DNA of 64,000 nucleotides from Sporosarcina luteola (GCF_023715245.1 NZ_JAMBNV010000001.1:186001-250000); one strand, 5' to 3'; shown: positions 42,601 to 51,749, counted from the first letter of the stretch. Program-made: numbers and translations. The notes: generated from the sequence alone by a model not told the origin.

Positions 42601-43343
42601 GGGCGGCTGAACGTTTCACATTCGCCAATATTACAGCACAGCCGAGGGAAGTCATCCCGACGCCTGTCTTCAGCGGATCGAATAAAATGGGCAGACGCTA
42701 CTCTCCATTCACGACGAATATCGAAAGGCTTGTGCCATTCAGAACGCTGACAGGAAGACAGCATTTCTATATCGACCATGAATTGTTCCTCGATTTCGGC
42801 GAATCATTGCCGGTCTATAAGCCGACATTGCCGCCGATGGTGTTGGGACCAAGGGATAAGCCGATTGTGGGAGGACAGGATGCGCTCGTCCTCAGATATT
42901 TGACACCGCATGGCAAGTGGAACATCCACTCGACGTACCAGGATAATCAGCATATGTTGACATTGTTCCGCGGCGGTCCGACTGTATGGATTTCCGATCT
43001 CGACGCGAAGGAGCATGACATCGACGATAATGCATGGCTTGAAGTGTACAACCGGAACGGTGTTGTTACAGCACGCGCCGTCGTCAGCCACCGGATGCCT
43101 AAGGGTACGATGTTCATGTATCACGCGCAAGATAAGCATATCCAAGTTCCCGGATCTGAAATTACGGAGGAGCGCGGCGGAAGCCATAATGCGCCGACCC
43201 GTATCCATATGAAGCCGACACAGATGGTCGGCGGTTACGCTCAGCTGAGTTACGGATTCAACTATTACGGGCCGATCGGAAACCAACGTGATGAGTATGT
43301 TGCAGTCCGCAAGATGAAGGAGGTCAACTGGCTTGAAAATTAA
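39663..43343 (+). CDS. narG: Respiratory nitrate reductase, alpha subunit
   Basis: 1226 residues; start ATG 39663 (3 bases after GGAG) or ATG 39672 (12 bases). Molybdopterin subunit reducing nitrate to nitrite on the inner face of the membrane. FS0 cluster ligands H50, C54, C58 and C93 (HGVNCTGSCSW, RGCPRGAS) match E. coli NarG. The molybdenum-binding Asp region reads IIMWGSNVPLTRTPDAHF. C-terminal molybdopterin dinucleotide-binding domain from about residue 1060. First gene of narGHJI, under an NreC box. Confidence 0.97.
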   Translation: MHSMNKFSMKYFKPVERYSGNWSVLEEKSRDWENMYRQRWSHDKVVRTTHGVNCTGSCSWKVFVKNGIITWENQQIDYPSCGPDMPEFEPRGCPRGASFSWYEYSPLRVKYPYIRGKLWRMWSRALAELKDPIKAWASIVEDPAKTAEYKKARGKGGHVRIHWRDVKILIAAQLIYTIQKYGPDRIAGFTPIPAMSMVSYASGARFLSLLGGEMLSFYDWYADLPPSSPQIWGEQTDVPESSDWFNAGYIIMWGSNVPLTRTPDAHFMTEVRYKGTKTVSVAPDYAESVVHADDWIAPNPGSDAAVAQAMTHVILDEFYEQRKEPMFIDYAKQFTDMPFLITLEEHGNAYKAGRFVRASDLGQASEHAEWKPVIIDGAKNEIIVPNGTMGQRWEKDAKWNLILENEDGTKVEPVLSVVDHGAEWKEIHFPYFDNTGNGVFTRAIPAKKVKFADGTERLVATVYDVMMSQYGINRSNSRWDAKGYDDAESLYTPAWQQKVTGVKPELVIQIAREFAQNAIDTGGRSMIIMGAGINHWFNSDTIYRAILNLVTLTASQGNNGGGWAHYVGQEKCRPIEGWSTIAFARDWQAPPRLQNATSFFYFATDQWKYEEGSTSSLASPLGNKSRYEHPADYNVLAARLGWLPSYPQFNRNSLQLTEEARQAGKTTTKEIVNYTVDQLKSGKLNFAIEDPDAPENFPRSLFVWRSNLVSSSAKGQEYFMKHLFGASSGLIAQPNEDMKPEEIVWRDEVEGKLDLLVALDFRMTATPLYADLVLPAATWYEKVDLSSTDMHPFVHPFNPAVDPLWESRSDWDIFRSIAETFAEMAKTHLPGVYRDLVTTPLAHDSVQEIAQPFGEVKDWKKGEVKPIPGKTMPGMTIVERDYSKVYDKYITLGPLLSTGKVGAHGVSFSVAEEYELMKGINGVYTDGTIKDGLPKLYTAKNAAEAMLTLSSATNGRVSQRAFESAEQDTGVELKDISADRAAERFTFANITAQPREVIPTPVFSGSNKMGRRYSPFTTNIERLVPFRTLTGRQHFYIDHELFLDFGESLPVYKPTLPPMVLGPRDKPIVGGQDALVLRYLTPHGKWNIHSTYQDNQHMLTLFRGGPTVWISDLDAKEHDIDDNAWLEVYNRNGVVTARAVVSHRMPKGTMFMYHAQDKHIQVPGSEITEERGGSHNAPTRIHMKPTQMVGGYAQLSYGFNYYGPIGNQRDEYVAVRKMKEVNWLEN

Positions 43344-44934
43344 AGCACAAGTAGCAATGGTCATGAATTTGGATAAATGCATCGGCTGCCATACGTGCAG
43401 TGTCACATGTAAAACAGCCTGGACGAATCGGGAAGGCGCCGAGTATATGTGGTTCAACAACGTGGAGACGAAACCGGGCATCGGGTATCCGAAACGGTGG
43501 GAGGACCAGGAGCTTTACAAAGGCGGCTGGCATCTGCGCAATGGAAAGCTTGAATTGAAATCCGGATCGAAGCTTTCGAAAATCGCTCTGGGGAAAATCT
43601 TCTACAATCCGGACATGCCGGAAATAAAGGAATTCTACGAGCCGTGGACATATGACTATGAAAAATTGACGATGGCACCTGAAAGCGAGCATACGCCTGT
43701 TGCGCGTGCGAAATCGGTCATTTCCGGAGATTATATGGACTTGGAGTGGGGTCCGAACTGGGAAGACCAGTTGGCCGGCGCTCATATAACAGGCCCGAAA
43801 GATCCGAATATCGAAAAGATTGAAGAAGAGGTCAAATTCAATTTTGAGCAAGCGTTCATGATGTATTTGCCCCGGCTTTGCGAGCACTGCCTGAATCCGA
43901 GCTGCGTCGCCTCCTGTCCTGCAGGGGCGATCTATAAGCGCGACGAGGACGGCATCGTACTCGTCGACCAAGAAGCTTGCCGCGGTTGGCGCTATTGCAT
44001 GACCGGCTGCCCTTACAAAAAAGTGTATTTCAACTGGAAGACGAACAAAGCGGAGAAATGCACATTCTGCTTCCCACGTGTTGAAGCTGGATTGCCGACA
44101 GTCTGTTCGGAGACGTGCACAGGAAGAATCCGCTATTTGGGCGTTCTTCTCTATGACGCGGACCGTGTACTCGAAGCGGCATCGACTCCAGATCCTCAAG
44201 ACCTGTACAAGGCGCAATGTGATTTATTCCTTGATCCGCATGACCCTGAAGTGATCGAGCAGGCGATGAAGGACGGCATTTCGGAGGATTGGATCAATGC
44301 AGCGAAGAATTCGCCTGTGTATAAATTGGCTATCGAATACAAGCTCGCATTCCCATTGCATCCGGAATACCGCACATTGCCGATGGTCTGGTATGTGCCG
44401 CCGCTAAGCCCGATCATGAACTATTTTGAAGGGAAAGATTCCATCAAGAACCCGGATATGATCTTCCCGGCAATTGAGGAAATGAGAATTCCGATTCAGT
44501 ACTTGGCAAATATGCTGACGGCAGGTGATACGCAAACCGTGAAAGAAGGGCTTCAGCGCATGGCGATGATGCGTTCCTATATGCGGGCAGTATCGTCCGG
44601 CAAGGAATTTGACGAGTCCCGGCTTGAACGTGTCGGCCTGACAGCCGAACAGACGAAGCAAATGTACCGCTTGCTTGCAATTGCGAAATACGAAGACCGT
44701 TTTGTCATTCCGACTTCCCATAAGGAAGGTACGATGAACGTCTATCGCTCACAAGGCTCAGCTGGTTACAACGAACAGATGGGTACGTATGGGGAAAGCG
44801 TAACGCAAAACCAGTTCAGTTATTCAATGATGGGCGACGACGGCAGCTGTGATGGATGCGGACCTGTCTCTCCAGGAAAAACAGGCAAGGAGATTTACGA
44901 AGAAAACTTCTATGGGGGGATCTGGCGTGATTAA
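43333..44934 (+). CDS. narH: Respiratory nitrate reductase, beta (Fe-S) subunit
   Basis: 533 residues, TTG start overlapping narG by 11 bases with AAGGAGG as ribosome site. Electron-transfer subunit with four Fe-S clusters: CIGCHTCSVTC, CEHCLNPSCVASCP, CRGWRYCMTGCP (the Trp marks the [3Fe-4S] site) and CTFCFPRVEAGLPTVCSETC. All ligands are in place. Passes electrons from NarI haem to NarG. Confidence 0.97.
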   Translation: MKIKAQVAMVMNLDKCIGCHTCSVTCKTAWTNREGAEYMWFNNVETKPGIGYPKRWEDQELYKGGWHLRNGKLELKSGSKLSKIALGKIFYNPDMPEIKEFYEPWTYDYEKLTMAPESEHTPVARAKSVISGDYMDLEWGPNWEDQLAGAHITGPKDPNIEKIEEEVKFNFEQAFMMYLPRLCEHCLNPSCVASCPAGAIYKRDEDGIVLVDQEACRGWRYCMTGCPYKKVYFNWKTNKAEKCTFCFPRVEAGLPTVCSETCTGRIRYLGVLLYDADRVLEAASTPDPQDLYKAQCDLFLDPHDPEVIEQAMKDGISEDWINAAKNSPVYKLAIEYKLAFPLHPEYRTLPMVWYVPPLSPIMNYFEGKDSIKNPDMIFPAIEEMRIPIQYLANMLTAGDTQTVKEGLQRMAMMRSYMRAVSSGKEFDESRLERVGLTAEQTKQMYRLLAIAKYEDRFVIPTSHKEGTMNVYRSQGSAGYNEQMGTYGESVTQNQFSYSMMGDDGSCDGCGPVSPGKTGKEIYEENFYGGIWRD

Positions 44935-45496
44935 TCTGGACCGTCTGTACGAAGAGAAAAGCGTCTTCGGGTTTTTTGCCAGCCAGTTGTCCTATCCCGA
45001 AAAAATTACGTTCCATCCGCACGTTTTGGAAGAGTCGATCGACTCTTCCGATCCGTCTTATCCCGAAGTAAAGAAGTATTGGGATCTGATGCATGATCAT
45101 AGTCTTGAAGAAATCCAGGAGATGTATATTAATACTTTCGACTTTCAAAAAGACTGCACGCTGTTCATGACATATGTGAAATACGAAGATTCAAAGGATA
45201 GGGGGCAAATGCTGGCCCGGTTGAAAGTGCTCTATGAAATGTTCGGCCTTGTCATGCCGGATAACGAGCTATCTGACTTCCTCCCGCTTATGTGCGAATT
45301 CATCTATGCGGCGGAATGGAGAGGGGATCCACGTGCCCAACAAAGCTTTACAATGCTGCTCGCAGTGTTGGAGGATGGATCCTATCATTTGATGAAGGCT
45401 CTGGAAAAGTACGAGAGCCCCTACTTTCACCTCATCAAAGGGATGAGGGAGGTATTCAAGTCTTGTATCCAACAGGAGGTTCCTGCCAATGAGTAA
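44927..45496 (+). CDS. narJ: Nitrate reductase assembly chaperone
   Basis: 189 residues from the GTG at 44927, overlapping narH by 8 bases behind GGGGGGA. A longer in-frame reading from 44849 lies inside narH and is rejected. All-helical NarJ/TorD-type protein (MLARLKVLYEMFGLVMPDNELSDFLPLMCEF) required to insert the molybdenum cofactor into NarG; not part of the final enzyme. Confidence 0.93.
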   Translation: MINLDRLYEEKSVFGFFASQLSYPEKITFHPHVLEESIDSSDPSYPEVKKYWDLMHDHSLEEIQEMYINTFDFQKDCTLFMTYVKYEDSKDRGQMLARLKVLYEMFGLVMPDNELSDFLPLMCEFIYAAEWRGDPRAQQSFTMLLAVLEDGSYHLMKALEKYESPYFHLIKGMREVFKSCIQQEVPANE

Positions 45497-46181
45497 CCAA
45501 TTCTTATGGGTGATTTTCCCCTATATTTGCATGGCGGTATTTGTCGTAGGTCATATTTTCCGCTATCGGCATGACAAGTTCGGATGGACAGCAAAATCGA
45601 GTGAATTTATCGAGAAAAGACAGCTGATGATCGGCAGCCTGCTATTCCATATCGGCATCATTCCCGTCATTCTTGGGCATGTGGCGGGGCTCGGTATACC
45701 GAAAGAATGGACGCGGGCACTTGGCGTAAGTGACCATATGTATCATATGGGCGCGATTTGGGGAGGAGGGTTTTTCGGTGTTGTCACTCTTGCAGGAATG
45801 CTTATCCTCACCTCACGCCGCTTCACCCACCGGAATGTCCGGAAGCTATCTTCGGCGTCCGACTTGATCGTTAATAGCCTGCTTCTATTCATCGTTTTCA
45901 TCGGTGTGTATGCATCATTAGTGACAAACAATTTGAATCCGGGATTCGATTATCGTGACTCCATTTCTGTATGGTTCCGTTCGTTGCTCATATTCAGGCC
46001 GGAAGCAGGGTATATGGCCGCTGCTCCGTTGACGTTCAAGGTGCATATTCTGACCGGCTTCCTCATCTTCGCGATGTGGCCGTTCACTAGGCTCGTCCAC
46101 GTATGGAGTGTCCCATTGAATTATGTCGGCAGGAGCTATATTCTGTATAGAAGATCGCCCGTGAAAGCGGGCAAACGATAA
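45489..46181 (+). CDS. narI: Respiratory nitrate reductase, gamma (cytochrome b) subunit
   Basis: 230 residues, ATG overlapping narJ by 8 bases behind AGGAGG. Five membrane helices with haem-ligand histidines in FVVGHIFRYRHD, LFHIGIIPVILGHVAG, and the C-terminal KVHILTGF and TRLVHVWS. Oxidises menaquinol and feeds NarH. Ends the structural operon; nreA follows after 20 bases, so narGHJI and nreABC are probably one transcript. Confidence 0.96.
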   Translation: MSNQFLWVIFPYICMAVFVVGHIFRYRHDKFGWTAKSSEFIEKRQLMIGSLLFHIGIIPVILGHVAGLGIPKEWTRALGVSDHMYHMGAIWGGGFFGVVTLAGMLILTSRRFTHRNVRKLSSASDLIVNSLLLFIVFIGVYASLVTNNLNPGFDYRDSISVWFRSLLIFRPEAGYMAAAPLTFKVHILTGFLIFAMWPFTRLVHVWSVPLNYVGRSYILYRRSPVKAGKR

Positions 46182-46201
46182 AGAGTTTTCCATAGGGAGC
46201 A

Positions 46202-46687
46202 ATGACGATGAAAGATCGGGTGGGATTTAATTACCAGCAAGAGATTGAGCGTTTAAAAGAGTTATTCGGATTCGATTTCGTCAGCATTGCGCTCGTCCAA
46301 TCGCCGGAACGCGGATTTGAATTGAGATGGACGTATGTGACCGGGAATCTGAACGAGCGTTATCGGCGCATAAAATTGCAATCGGGAAAAGGACTGGCGG
46401 GACTCGTCTTCAAGACGGGAAAGCCGATGTTTGTCGGGAATGCAGAGGAAGAATGGACTGCAGGTGACCTGTTCAATTATCCGATTATCACAGCGGAAAA
46501 GCTCAAAAGTTTCGGAGCGATTCCCCTCTTTAAAAACAATCGTGTAAAAGGAGTCATGCTTGTCGGGTACCGGACAGGCGGAAAGATGACCGCCGGCCAA
46601 TTCGAGCAATTCAAGCAGGAAATCGGTTCGGAGTTCGGTCCATTTTATAATAAGGAGATGGTGAAGGATGAATCGGACCAGTACTAA
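46202..46687 (+). CDS. nreA: Nitrate-sensing GAF protein NreA
   Basis: 161 residues, starting at ATG 46202 (a second ATG lies at 46208) behind TAGGGAG. A single GAF domain (SIALVQSPERGFELRWTYVTGN, KLKSFGAIPLFKNNRVKGVMLVGYRT) as in staphylococcal NreA, which binds nitrate and releases inhibition of NreB. Its 3' end overlaps nreB by 20 bases, linking the three regulatory genes. Confidence 0.88.
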   Translation: MTMKDRVGFNYQQEIERLKELFGFDFVSIALVQSPERGFELRWTYVTGNLNERYRRIKLQSGKGLAGLVFKTGKPMFVGNAEEEWTAGDLFNYPIITAEKLKSFGAIPLFKNNRVKGVMLVGYRTGGKMTAGQFEQFKQEIGSEFGPFYNKEMVKDESDQY

Positions 46688-47735
46688 TATGTTGTCGAAT
46701 CTGTTAATGAAACTATACGGCAATTCCGATGAAGCCATCTTCTTTTTTGATAGGCAAGGGAAAGTGCTCGCCATGAATTCCGCCGCAGAAGAGATTATCG
46801 ATAAGGATGTCTACGAGCAGATGATGGCGGGCAGTACCGGAGCGATCTGTAAAGCGTGCAAAGGTTATACGAGCTCCGAGGAGCCGTTGACATGCGTTTC
46901 CTGTTATATGGCTAATCCGGATGAAGACGTCAGCTCCTTCCAAGTATATTTCGATACGAAAGGAAGAGGTGTCATCCCTTATTCCGGCAGCATCCAGACA
47001 ATTGACGCAGAGACGGGAACCCGGGTTTTCATGCTGAGGAACCTGACCCGCCAATTCAAGACGCAAGAGGAATTGAATCAGAAACAGATGATGAAACGGG
47101 TGATCAAAGCACAGGAGGATGAACGGAAGCGCCTTTCCCGCGAGCTGCATGATAGTGTGGCACAGGAAATGCTCAGTTCATTGGTCGATTTGCGTGTCTT
47201 GAAATATATGAATATCGAAGAGGAAGTTTTAAAGAAAGTGCAGCAGACGGAAGGCTCGCTCATGCGGTTATTGGATGATATACGCCACCTATCCGTCGAA
47301 CTGCGGCCCGCTACTCTCGATGATCTCGGATTGGCGGCGGCTTTCCGTACCCATTTCAAATGGTTGGAAAAGAATTATGGACTCATCGTTCATTTCCATC
47401 CGGAACTCGAAACTAAACGATATGAAGGAGAAATCGAGACGGTCGTGTACCGTGTCTGCCAGGAAGCCGTCTTTAATGCATTGAAATATGCAGAAGTTGA
47501 TGAAATGGTTGTCCGGTTGTACGAATCTGAAGACCTTCTTCATTTAATTGTCATGGATGAAGGAAGGGGATTCGAATTGAAAAATACGGATCCGAAAGGC
47601 ACGGGATTAGGCATCTATGGCATGAAAGAACGGGCTGAACTCGTTGACGGGCACCTTCATATCCGGTCCGAAGTCGGGAAAGGAACTGTGATCCAGTTGG
47701 AGGTCCCGGTTGATAAAGGAGGGAATGACGATTGA
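46668..47735 (+). CDS. nreB: Oxygen-sensing histidine kinase NreB
   Basis: 355 residues. The PAS domain carries C61, C64, C76 and C79 (C-x2-C-x11-C-x2-C), the ligands of an oxygen-labile [4Fe-4S] cluster as in staphylococcal NreB. Cytoplasmic, without membrane helices. HisKA_3 phosphoacceptor H161 in [10 protein letters not shown] and a C-terminal HATPase ([26 protein letters not shown]). Active without oxygen; phosphorylates NreC. Confidence 0.94.
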   Translation: MNRTSTNMLSNLLMKLYGNSDEAIFFFDRQGKVLAMNSAAEEIIDKDVYEQMMAGSTGAICKACKGYTSSEEPLTCVSCYMANPDEDVSSFQVYFDTKGRGVIPYSGSIQTIDAETGTRVFMLRNLTRQFKTQEELNQKQMMKRVIKAQEDERKRLSRELHDSVAQEMLSSLVDLRVLKYMNIEEEVLKKVQQTEGSLMRLLDDIRHLSVELRPATLDDLGLAAAFRTHFKWLEKNYGLIVHFHPELETKRYEGEIETVVYRVCQEAVFNALKYAEVDEMVVRLYESEDLLHLIVMDEGRGFELKNTDPKGTGLGIYGMKERAELVDGHLHIRSEVGKGTVIQLEVPVDKGGNDD

Positions 47736-48379
47736 AGATCATCATTGCCGATGATCATGCGGTCGTCCGCAGCGGTTTCATGCACATATTGAACTTTCAA
47801 GATGATATGGAAGTCGTAGCTACCGCCGCGGACGGATTGGAAGCGTATGAACAAGTAGCGAAGCATCGACCCGACATTGTGCTCATGGATTTGAGCATGC
47901 CTCCAGGGGAGAGCGGTTTGATTGCAACAGGGAAGATTAAAGAGGACTTTCCGGAAACGAAAGTCGTCATCCTGACGATGTACGACGATGAAGAATATCT
48001 TTTCCATGTACTGAAGAATGGTGCGTCCGGTTATGTATTGAAAAACTCGCCCGACGAGGAATTGCTTTCCGCCATTCGGACGGTCTATGACGGAGGCACG
48101 TATATCCATCCTTCGATGGCGACATCACTCGTGCGTCAATTCGTAAAGAAGGATTTCGATGAAGCCGAGACGGATCCTTATAAGATTTTATCGCGAAGGG
48201 AAATCGAAGTCCTTCCGTTAGTCGCGAAAGGATACGGGAATAAAGAGATTGCAGAAATGCTCTATATATCCGTCAAGACAGTGGAGGCTCATAAATCGAA
48301 GATCATGGAAAAACTGAATTTGAAAAGCAGGCCAGAGCTTGTGGAATATGCATTACGGAAAAAGTTCCTGAACTTCTAA
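47732..48379 (+). CDS. nreC: LuxR-family response regulator NreC
   Basis: 215 residues, TTG start overlapping the nreB stop. Receiver domain with phosphoacceptor D53 ([11 protein letters not shown]) and a LuxR helix-turn-helix ([25 protein letters not shown]). Activates nitrate respiration genes through TAGGG-N4-CCCTA; the perfect box at 39551 and the close match at 38511 are likely targets. Confidence 0.94.
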   Translation: MKIIIADDHAVVRSGFMHILNFQDDMEVVATAADGLEAYEQVAKHRPDIVLMDLSMPPGESGLIATGKIKEDFPETKVVILTMYDDEEYLFHVLKNGASGYVLKNSPDEELLSAIRTVYDGGTYIHPSMATSLVRQFVKKDFDEAETDPYKILSRREIEVLPLVAKGYGNKEIAEMLYISVKTVEAHKSKIMEKLNLKSRPELVEYALRKKFLNF

Positions 48380-48394
48380 GTGGAGGTGTGACGT

Positions 48395-48922
48395 TTGACG
48401 ACTGCGAAACAATTCCAATTTGAACTGCCTGCATTGCGGGTGCTTGAAAACGAACACAATTATTTATCGTACCTGATGGACGGCTGGCATGCGATCGTCC
48501 TCGGTTTCGAACGGGATATTTATAACGCGGATGAAGCGAGGGAAGCATTGCAGACATTGCGGAAGCTTATCATTGAATTCATAGATCCGCTGAAGAATCA
48601 TACGGAAAAAGAGGAGGAATTCCTTTTTCCGATGCTATCGAAATATATCGGTGATGAACAAGGACCTATCTTGGCGCTCGAGGAGGAGCACGAAGAGATC
48701 GATGCGTATATTGGCCATTTCCTCCATCATACCCGCGGAACTCTAGAAGAGCTGTCATTGCAGGAAATGAAGGATATCGTCAAAGACGCGGGCGAGGCAT
48801 TTGAAGTGATTACAATCCACTTCGTCAAGGAGCAGTCGATTGTTTTCCCGATGGTCATCAATACACTGCGCATCACGGAGCAGGATCAGCTATTCGAAGA
48901 GTTGTACACATCCATCATTTGA
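48395..48922 (+). CDS. Hemerythrin-domain protein
   Basis: 175 residues, TTG 48395 behind GGAGGTG. HHE hemerythrin fold with iron-ligand motifs: H in LENEHNYLS, H in LKNHTEKEEEFLFP, H in LEEEHEEID and H in TIHFVKEQSIVFPM. Probably an oxygen- or NO-handling protein co-expressed with nreABC, 15 bases after nreC. Distinct from ScdA since the cysteine-rich N-terminal domain is absent. Confidence 0.85.
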   Translation: MTTAKQFQFELPALRVLENEHNYLSYLMDGWHAIVLGFERDIYNADEAREALQTLRKLIIEFIDPLKNHTEKEEEFLFPMLSKYIGDEQGPILALEEEHEEIDAYIGHFLHHTRGTLEELSLQEMKDIVKDAGEAFEVITIHFVKEQSIVFPMVINTLRITEQDQLFEELYTSII

Positions 48923-48974
48923 TAGGCTTGGTGATAATGCTGTTCACTACTTTCAGAAATGGACTGATATATGA

Positions 48975-50486
48975 ATGAATAAAAAAATTCAATTGCCTTT
49001 ACAGACAGCTAACTTAGTAGTCGGTTTCATGGTATGGGTGCTGATTTCCTCTCTTTTGCCGTTCATCTCGGAGGACATCGCCATTCCGCCTGAAAGGTTG
49101 GCGATCGTGACAGCCGTCCCGGTCGTGCTAGGATCCATTTTACGGATTCCGTTAGGATACTATGCAAATATTTTCGGAGCCAGGATCATCTTCATGATCA
49201 GCTTCATCTTGCTCCTGTTCCCGGTGTTTTACATAAGTGAAACGACTTCGTTTGCCGGGCTGATCATCGGAGGGACTTTCCTCGGAATCGGGGGCGCCGT
49301 ATTCTCTGTCGGGGTTACATCTTTGCCGAAATATTACGCGAAAGAGAAGCACGGACTCGTCAACGGGATCTATGGAATGGGGAATATCGGTACAGCCGTG
49401 TCGACATTCGCCGCTCCGGTCATTGCGACACAAATCGGATGGTCGATGACAGTCAAACTTTATTTAGTGCTGCTGCTCATTTTCGCTGCATTGAACTTCA
49501 TTTTTGGCGATAAGCACGAAGCAAAAATTAAAACGCCGATTGTTGAACAGATTAAAGGCGTCTATAAAAATGAGAAACTTTGGTTCTTTTCATTGTTCTA
49601 CTTCATTACTTTTGGTTCGTTCGTAGCTTTCACAGTTTTCCTGCCGAATTTCCTCGTCACGTATTTCGGATTGGAGAAAGTCGATGCGGGCATGCGGACA
49701 GCCGGTTTTATCGTCGTCGCAACATTGCTCCGTCCTGTAGGCGGTTGGCTAGCGGACAAATTCCAGCCATTATTCCTATTGATGGGTGCGTTTGCCGGTC
49801 TGACATTAGCGGCCATCGTATTGGCATTCTCGCCTGGCATCGAGCTTTATACGGTCGGCAGCATACTGATTGCAGCTATGGCAGGAATCGGCAACGGCGT
49901 CATCTTCAAGCTCGTTCCGTTTTATTTCAATAAACAAGCGGGGATTGTGAATGGAATCGTCTCGATGATGGGCGGATTAGGCGGGTTTTTCCCTCCTTTA
50001 TTGCTCGCAACCATACACTCCATTACTGGTTCCTATTCAATCGGTTTCATGGCGTTCTCCCAAGTCGCACTTGTAAGCCTTGTCCTCGTTGTCTGGCTAT
50101 ATTATATGGATCGGGTGTCGCTCGCGAAGGAAGTGTTCGATTCGACGGGGCAAGGGATTCTCGTTACGAATCCGAAAGGTACTATTTTGTCAGTAAATCC
50201 TGCATTTACTAAACTTACAGGCTATACTGAAGAAGAAGTAATCGGCAGCAATCCGAATGTGCTCAGCTCCGGAAGGCAGTCCAAACAATTTTACACAACC
50301 ATGTGGAGCATCATTGGCGAAGAGGGATCATGGCAAGGTGAAATCTGGAACAAGCGGAAAGACGGAACGGAGTATTTGGAACTGTTGACGATTAATGCAG
50401 TCAAAAACAATTCAGGTGAAGTCGAACGGTATGTCGGTACATTCAGTGACATAACACCTCAACGAGAGGGCGCCCGGTCGCACTGA
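48975..50486 (+). CDS. narK: Nitrate/nitrite transporter NarK with a C-terminal PAS domain
   Basis: 503 residues. Residues 1 to about 385 are a 12-helix major facilitator of the NarK/NarT type, with nitrate-signature stretches GLGGFFPPLLL-like (MMGGLGGFFPPLLLATI) and GNIGTAVSTFAAPVIA. Residues about 386-495 are a complete PAS-PAC domain: FDSTGQGILVTNPKG, FTKLTGYTEEEVIGSNPNVL, SWQGEIWNKRKDGTEY and RYVGTFSDITPQ. PAS domains sit normally in kinases and cyclases; fusion to a nitrate transporter is unusual and suggests internal redox or ligand gating. No kinase or cyclase part follows; the stop is natural-looking, just before a REP-like element. Confidence 0.9.
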   Translation: MNKKIQLPLQTANLVVGFMVWVLISSLLPFISEDIAIPPERLAIVTAVPVVLGSILRIPLGYYANIFGARIIFMISFILLLFPVFYISETTSFAGLIIGGTFLGIGGAVFSVGVTSLPKYYAKEKHGLVNGIYGMGNIGTAVSTFAAPVIATQIGWSMTVKLYLVLLLIFAALNFIFGDKHEAKIKTPIVEQIKGVYKNEKLWFFSLFYFITFGSFVAFTVFLPNFLVTYFGLEKVDAGMRTAGFIVVATLLRPVGGWLADKFQPLFLLMGAFAGLTLAAIVLAFSPGIELYTVGSILIAAMAGIGNGVIFKLVPFYFNKQAGIVNGIVSMMGGLGGFFPPLLLATIHSITGSYSIGFMAFSQVALVSLVLVVWLYYMDRVSLAKEVFDSTGQGILVTNPKGTILSVNPAFTKLTGYTEEEVIGSNPNVLSSGRQSKQFYTTMWSIIGEEGSWQGEIWNKRKDGTEYLELLTINAVKNNSGEVERYVGTFSDITPQREGARSH

Positions 50487-50498
50487 CCGGAAGCCATC

Positions 50499-50616
50499 AA
50501 AAGCGGAAGCGGCCTGCCTAGATGCGACAGGCATAAGACGGCCATGCGAAACGGCGCTTTTTGCCGTGCAGCATGGCTGACTTATGACCCAAGCATCTGG
50601 CCGCTGGAGCTAGACG
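50499..50616. repeat. REP-like palindromic element, full copy
   Basis: Starts AAAAGCGGAAGCGGCC and ends GGCCGCTGGAGCTAGACG. Nested complementary arms: GCGGCC/GGCCGC, AGATGC/GCATCT, CATAAG/CTTATG, GGCCATGC/GCATGGCT and apical ACGGC/GCCGT, giving one long imperfect hairpin of about 105 bases. Similar GC-rich palindromes are common between genes in Bacillaceae. Confidence 0.8.
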
Positions 50617-50619
50617 ATT

Positions 50620-50676
50620 CAAAAGCGGAAGCGGCCTGCCTTATGACCCCCGAGTGTATGGGCGCCGGAGTTGGAT
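50620..50676. repeat. REP-like palindromic element, deleted copy
   Basis: Same 5' end (AAAAGCGGAAGCGGCCTGCC) and a related 3' end (GGCGCCGGAGTTGGATG), but the central hairpin arms are missing. Directly follows the full copy, upstream of moeB. Confidence 0.7.
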
Positions 50677-50714
50677 GATAGCTAGAAGATTGAATCTGGA
50701 AGGAGATAGTTAGG

Positions 50715-51734
50715 GTGGGAACGAGATATTCGCGTCAGACGCTTTTCAAGCCGATCGGCGAAGAAGGACAAGAACGATTGAAAAAAGCACATGTACTCGT
50801 CATCGGCTGCGGGGCGCTCGGTTCCCCCATCTCCGAGACATTAGTCAGGGCAGGCGTCGGCAAGCTAACAATTGCGGACCGCGATTACGTGGAAATGTCC
50901 AATTTGCAAAGGCAGCAATTGTTCACCGAACAGGACGCTTTGGACGGCGTGCCGAAAGTCGTCGCCGCAGAACGTCGGCTGAAAGAGATTCGACAAGACG
51001 TTGATATCCGGACAGTGCTCGATCATGTGGACGCTGCATTGCTTGAAGAGCTGGCGGAAGAAGCCGATCTGATCATGGACGCGACGGACAACTTTGAAAC
51101 AAGGCTTCTCATGAACGATGTCGCTTGGAAGAAGGGGATCCCTTGGATTCACGGTGCATGCGTCGGGAGCTCGGGCACTGTATTTCCGTTCATCCCGGGT
51201 CGGTCGGCGTGTTTCCGTTGTTTGCTGCCGGTCCTCCCTTCGGTCAATGAAACATGCGATACGGCGGGCATTATTGCACCTGCTGTCCAGATCGTTGCGG
51301 CGAGGCAGTCCGCGGAAGCATTGAAATGGTTGACGGGCAACAGGGATGCGATGATGACAAAGCTATTGCACGTTGATGTTTGGAATAATACACAAGCGGA
51401 GGCTGGCATCTCTCGGATACGGAATGCCCACTGCGAAACTTGTGGAGAAGCACCTACATATCCTTCCTTGAATCAACCGGAAGGCACACATTATGCAGTT
51501 CTATGCGGAAGGGAAACCGTCCAGATTGTGCCGGATAGCAGAAGAAGTTTATCAGTCGCAGATGGCGTGCAAGTTGCGGAGCGATTGGGAACGGAATACC
51601 GGATGACGCCGTTCTTTGTGGAATTCCATGCAGAAGGGTACCGCTGTGTTTTATTCCAAAACGGCCGGTTGCTTATTCATGGGTTGAAAGATATGAAGCA
51701 AGGACGGAAACTGTATCATCAATTTTTTGGGTGA
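50715..51734 (+). CDS. moeB: Molybdopterin-synthase adenylyltransferase (ThiF/MoeB family)
   Basis: 339 residues, GTG start 9 bases after AAGGAG. Nucleotide motif GCGALGSPISETLVRAGVG, Arg finger in NLQRQQLF, and two zinc CxxC pairs (CFRC, CETC). Activates the C-terminal Gly-Gly of MoaD for sulfur transfer. The C-terminal about 70 residues beyond the second CxxC form a small extra domain instead of rhodanese. Adenylation of ThiS is a possible second role, as in other bacilli. Confidence 0.9.
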   Translation: MGTRYSRQTLFKPIGEEGQERLKKAHVLVIGCGALGSPISETLVRAGVGKLTIADRDYVEMSNLQRQQLFTEQDALDGVPKVVAAERRLKEIRQDVDIRTVLDHVDAALLEELAEEADLIMDATDNFETRLLMNDVAWKKGIPWIHGACVGSSGTVFPFIPGRSACFRCLLPVLPSVNETCDTAGIIAPAVQIVAARQSAEALKWLTGNRDAMMTKLLHVDVWNNTQAEAGISRIRNAHCETCGEAPTYPSLNQPEGTHYAVLCGRETVQIVPDSRRSLSVADGVQVAERLGTEYRMTPFFVEFHAEGYRCVLFQNGRLLIHGLKDMKQGRKLYHQFFG

Positions 51735-51749
51735 TAGGGGGTATATGGC

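Noticed and set aside
44849..44926. Longer NarJ beginning inside narH
   Set aside because: Family length and the GTG 44927 behind GGGGGGA support the shorter form.
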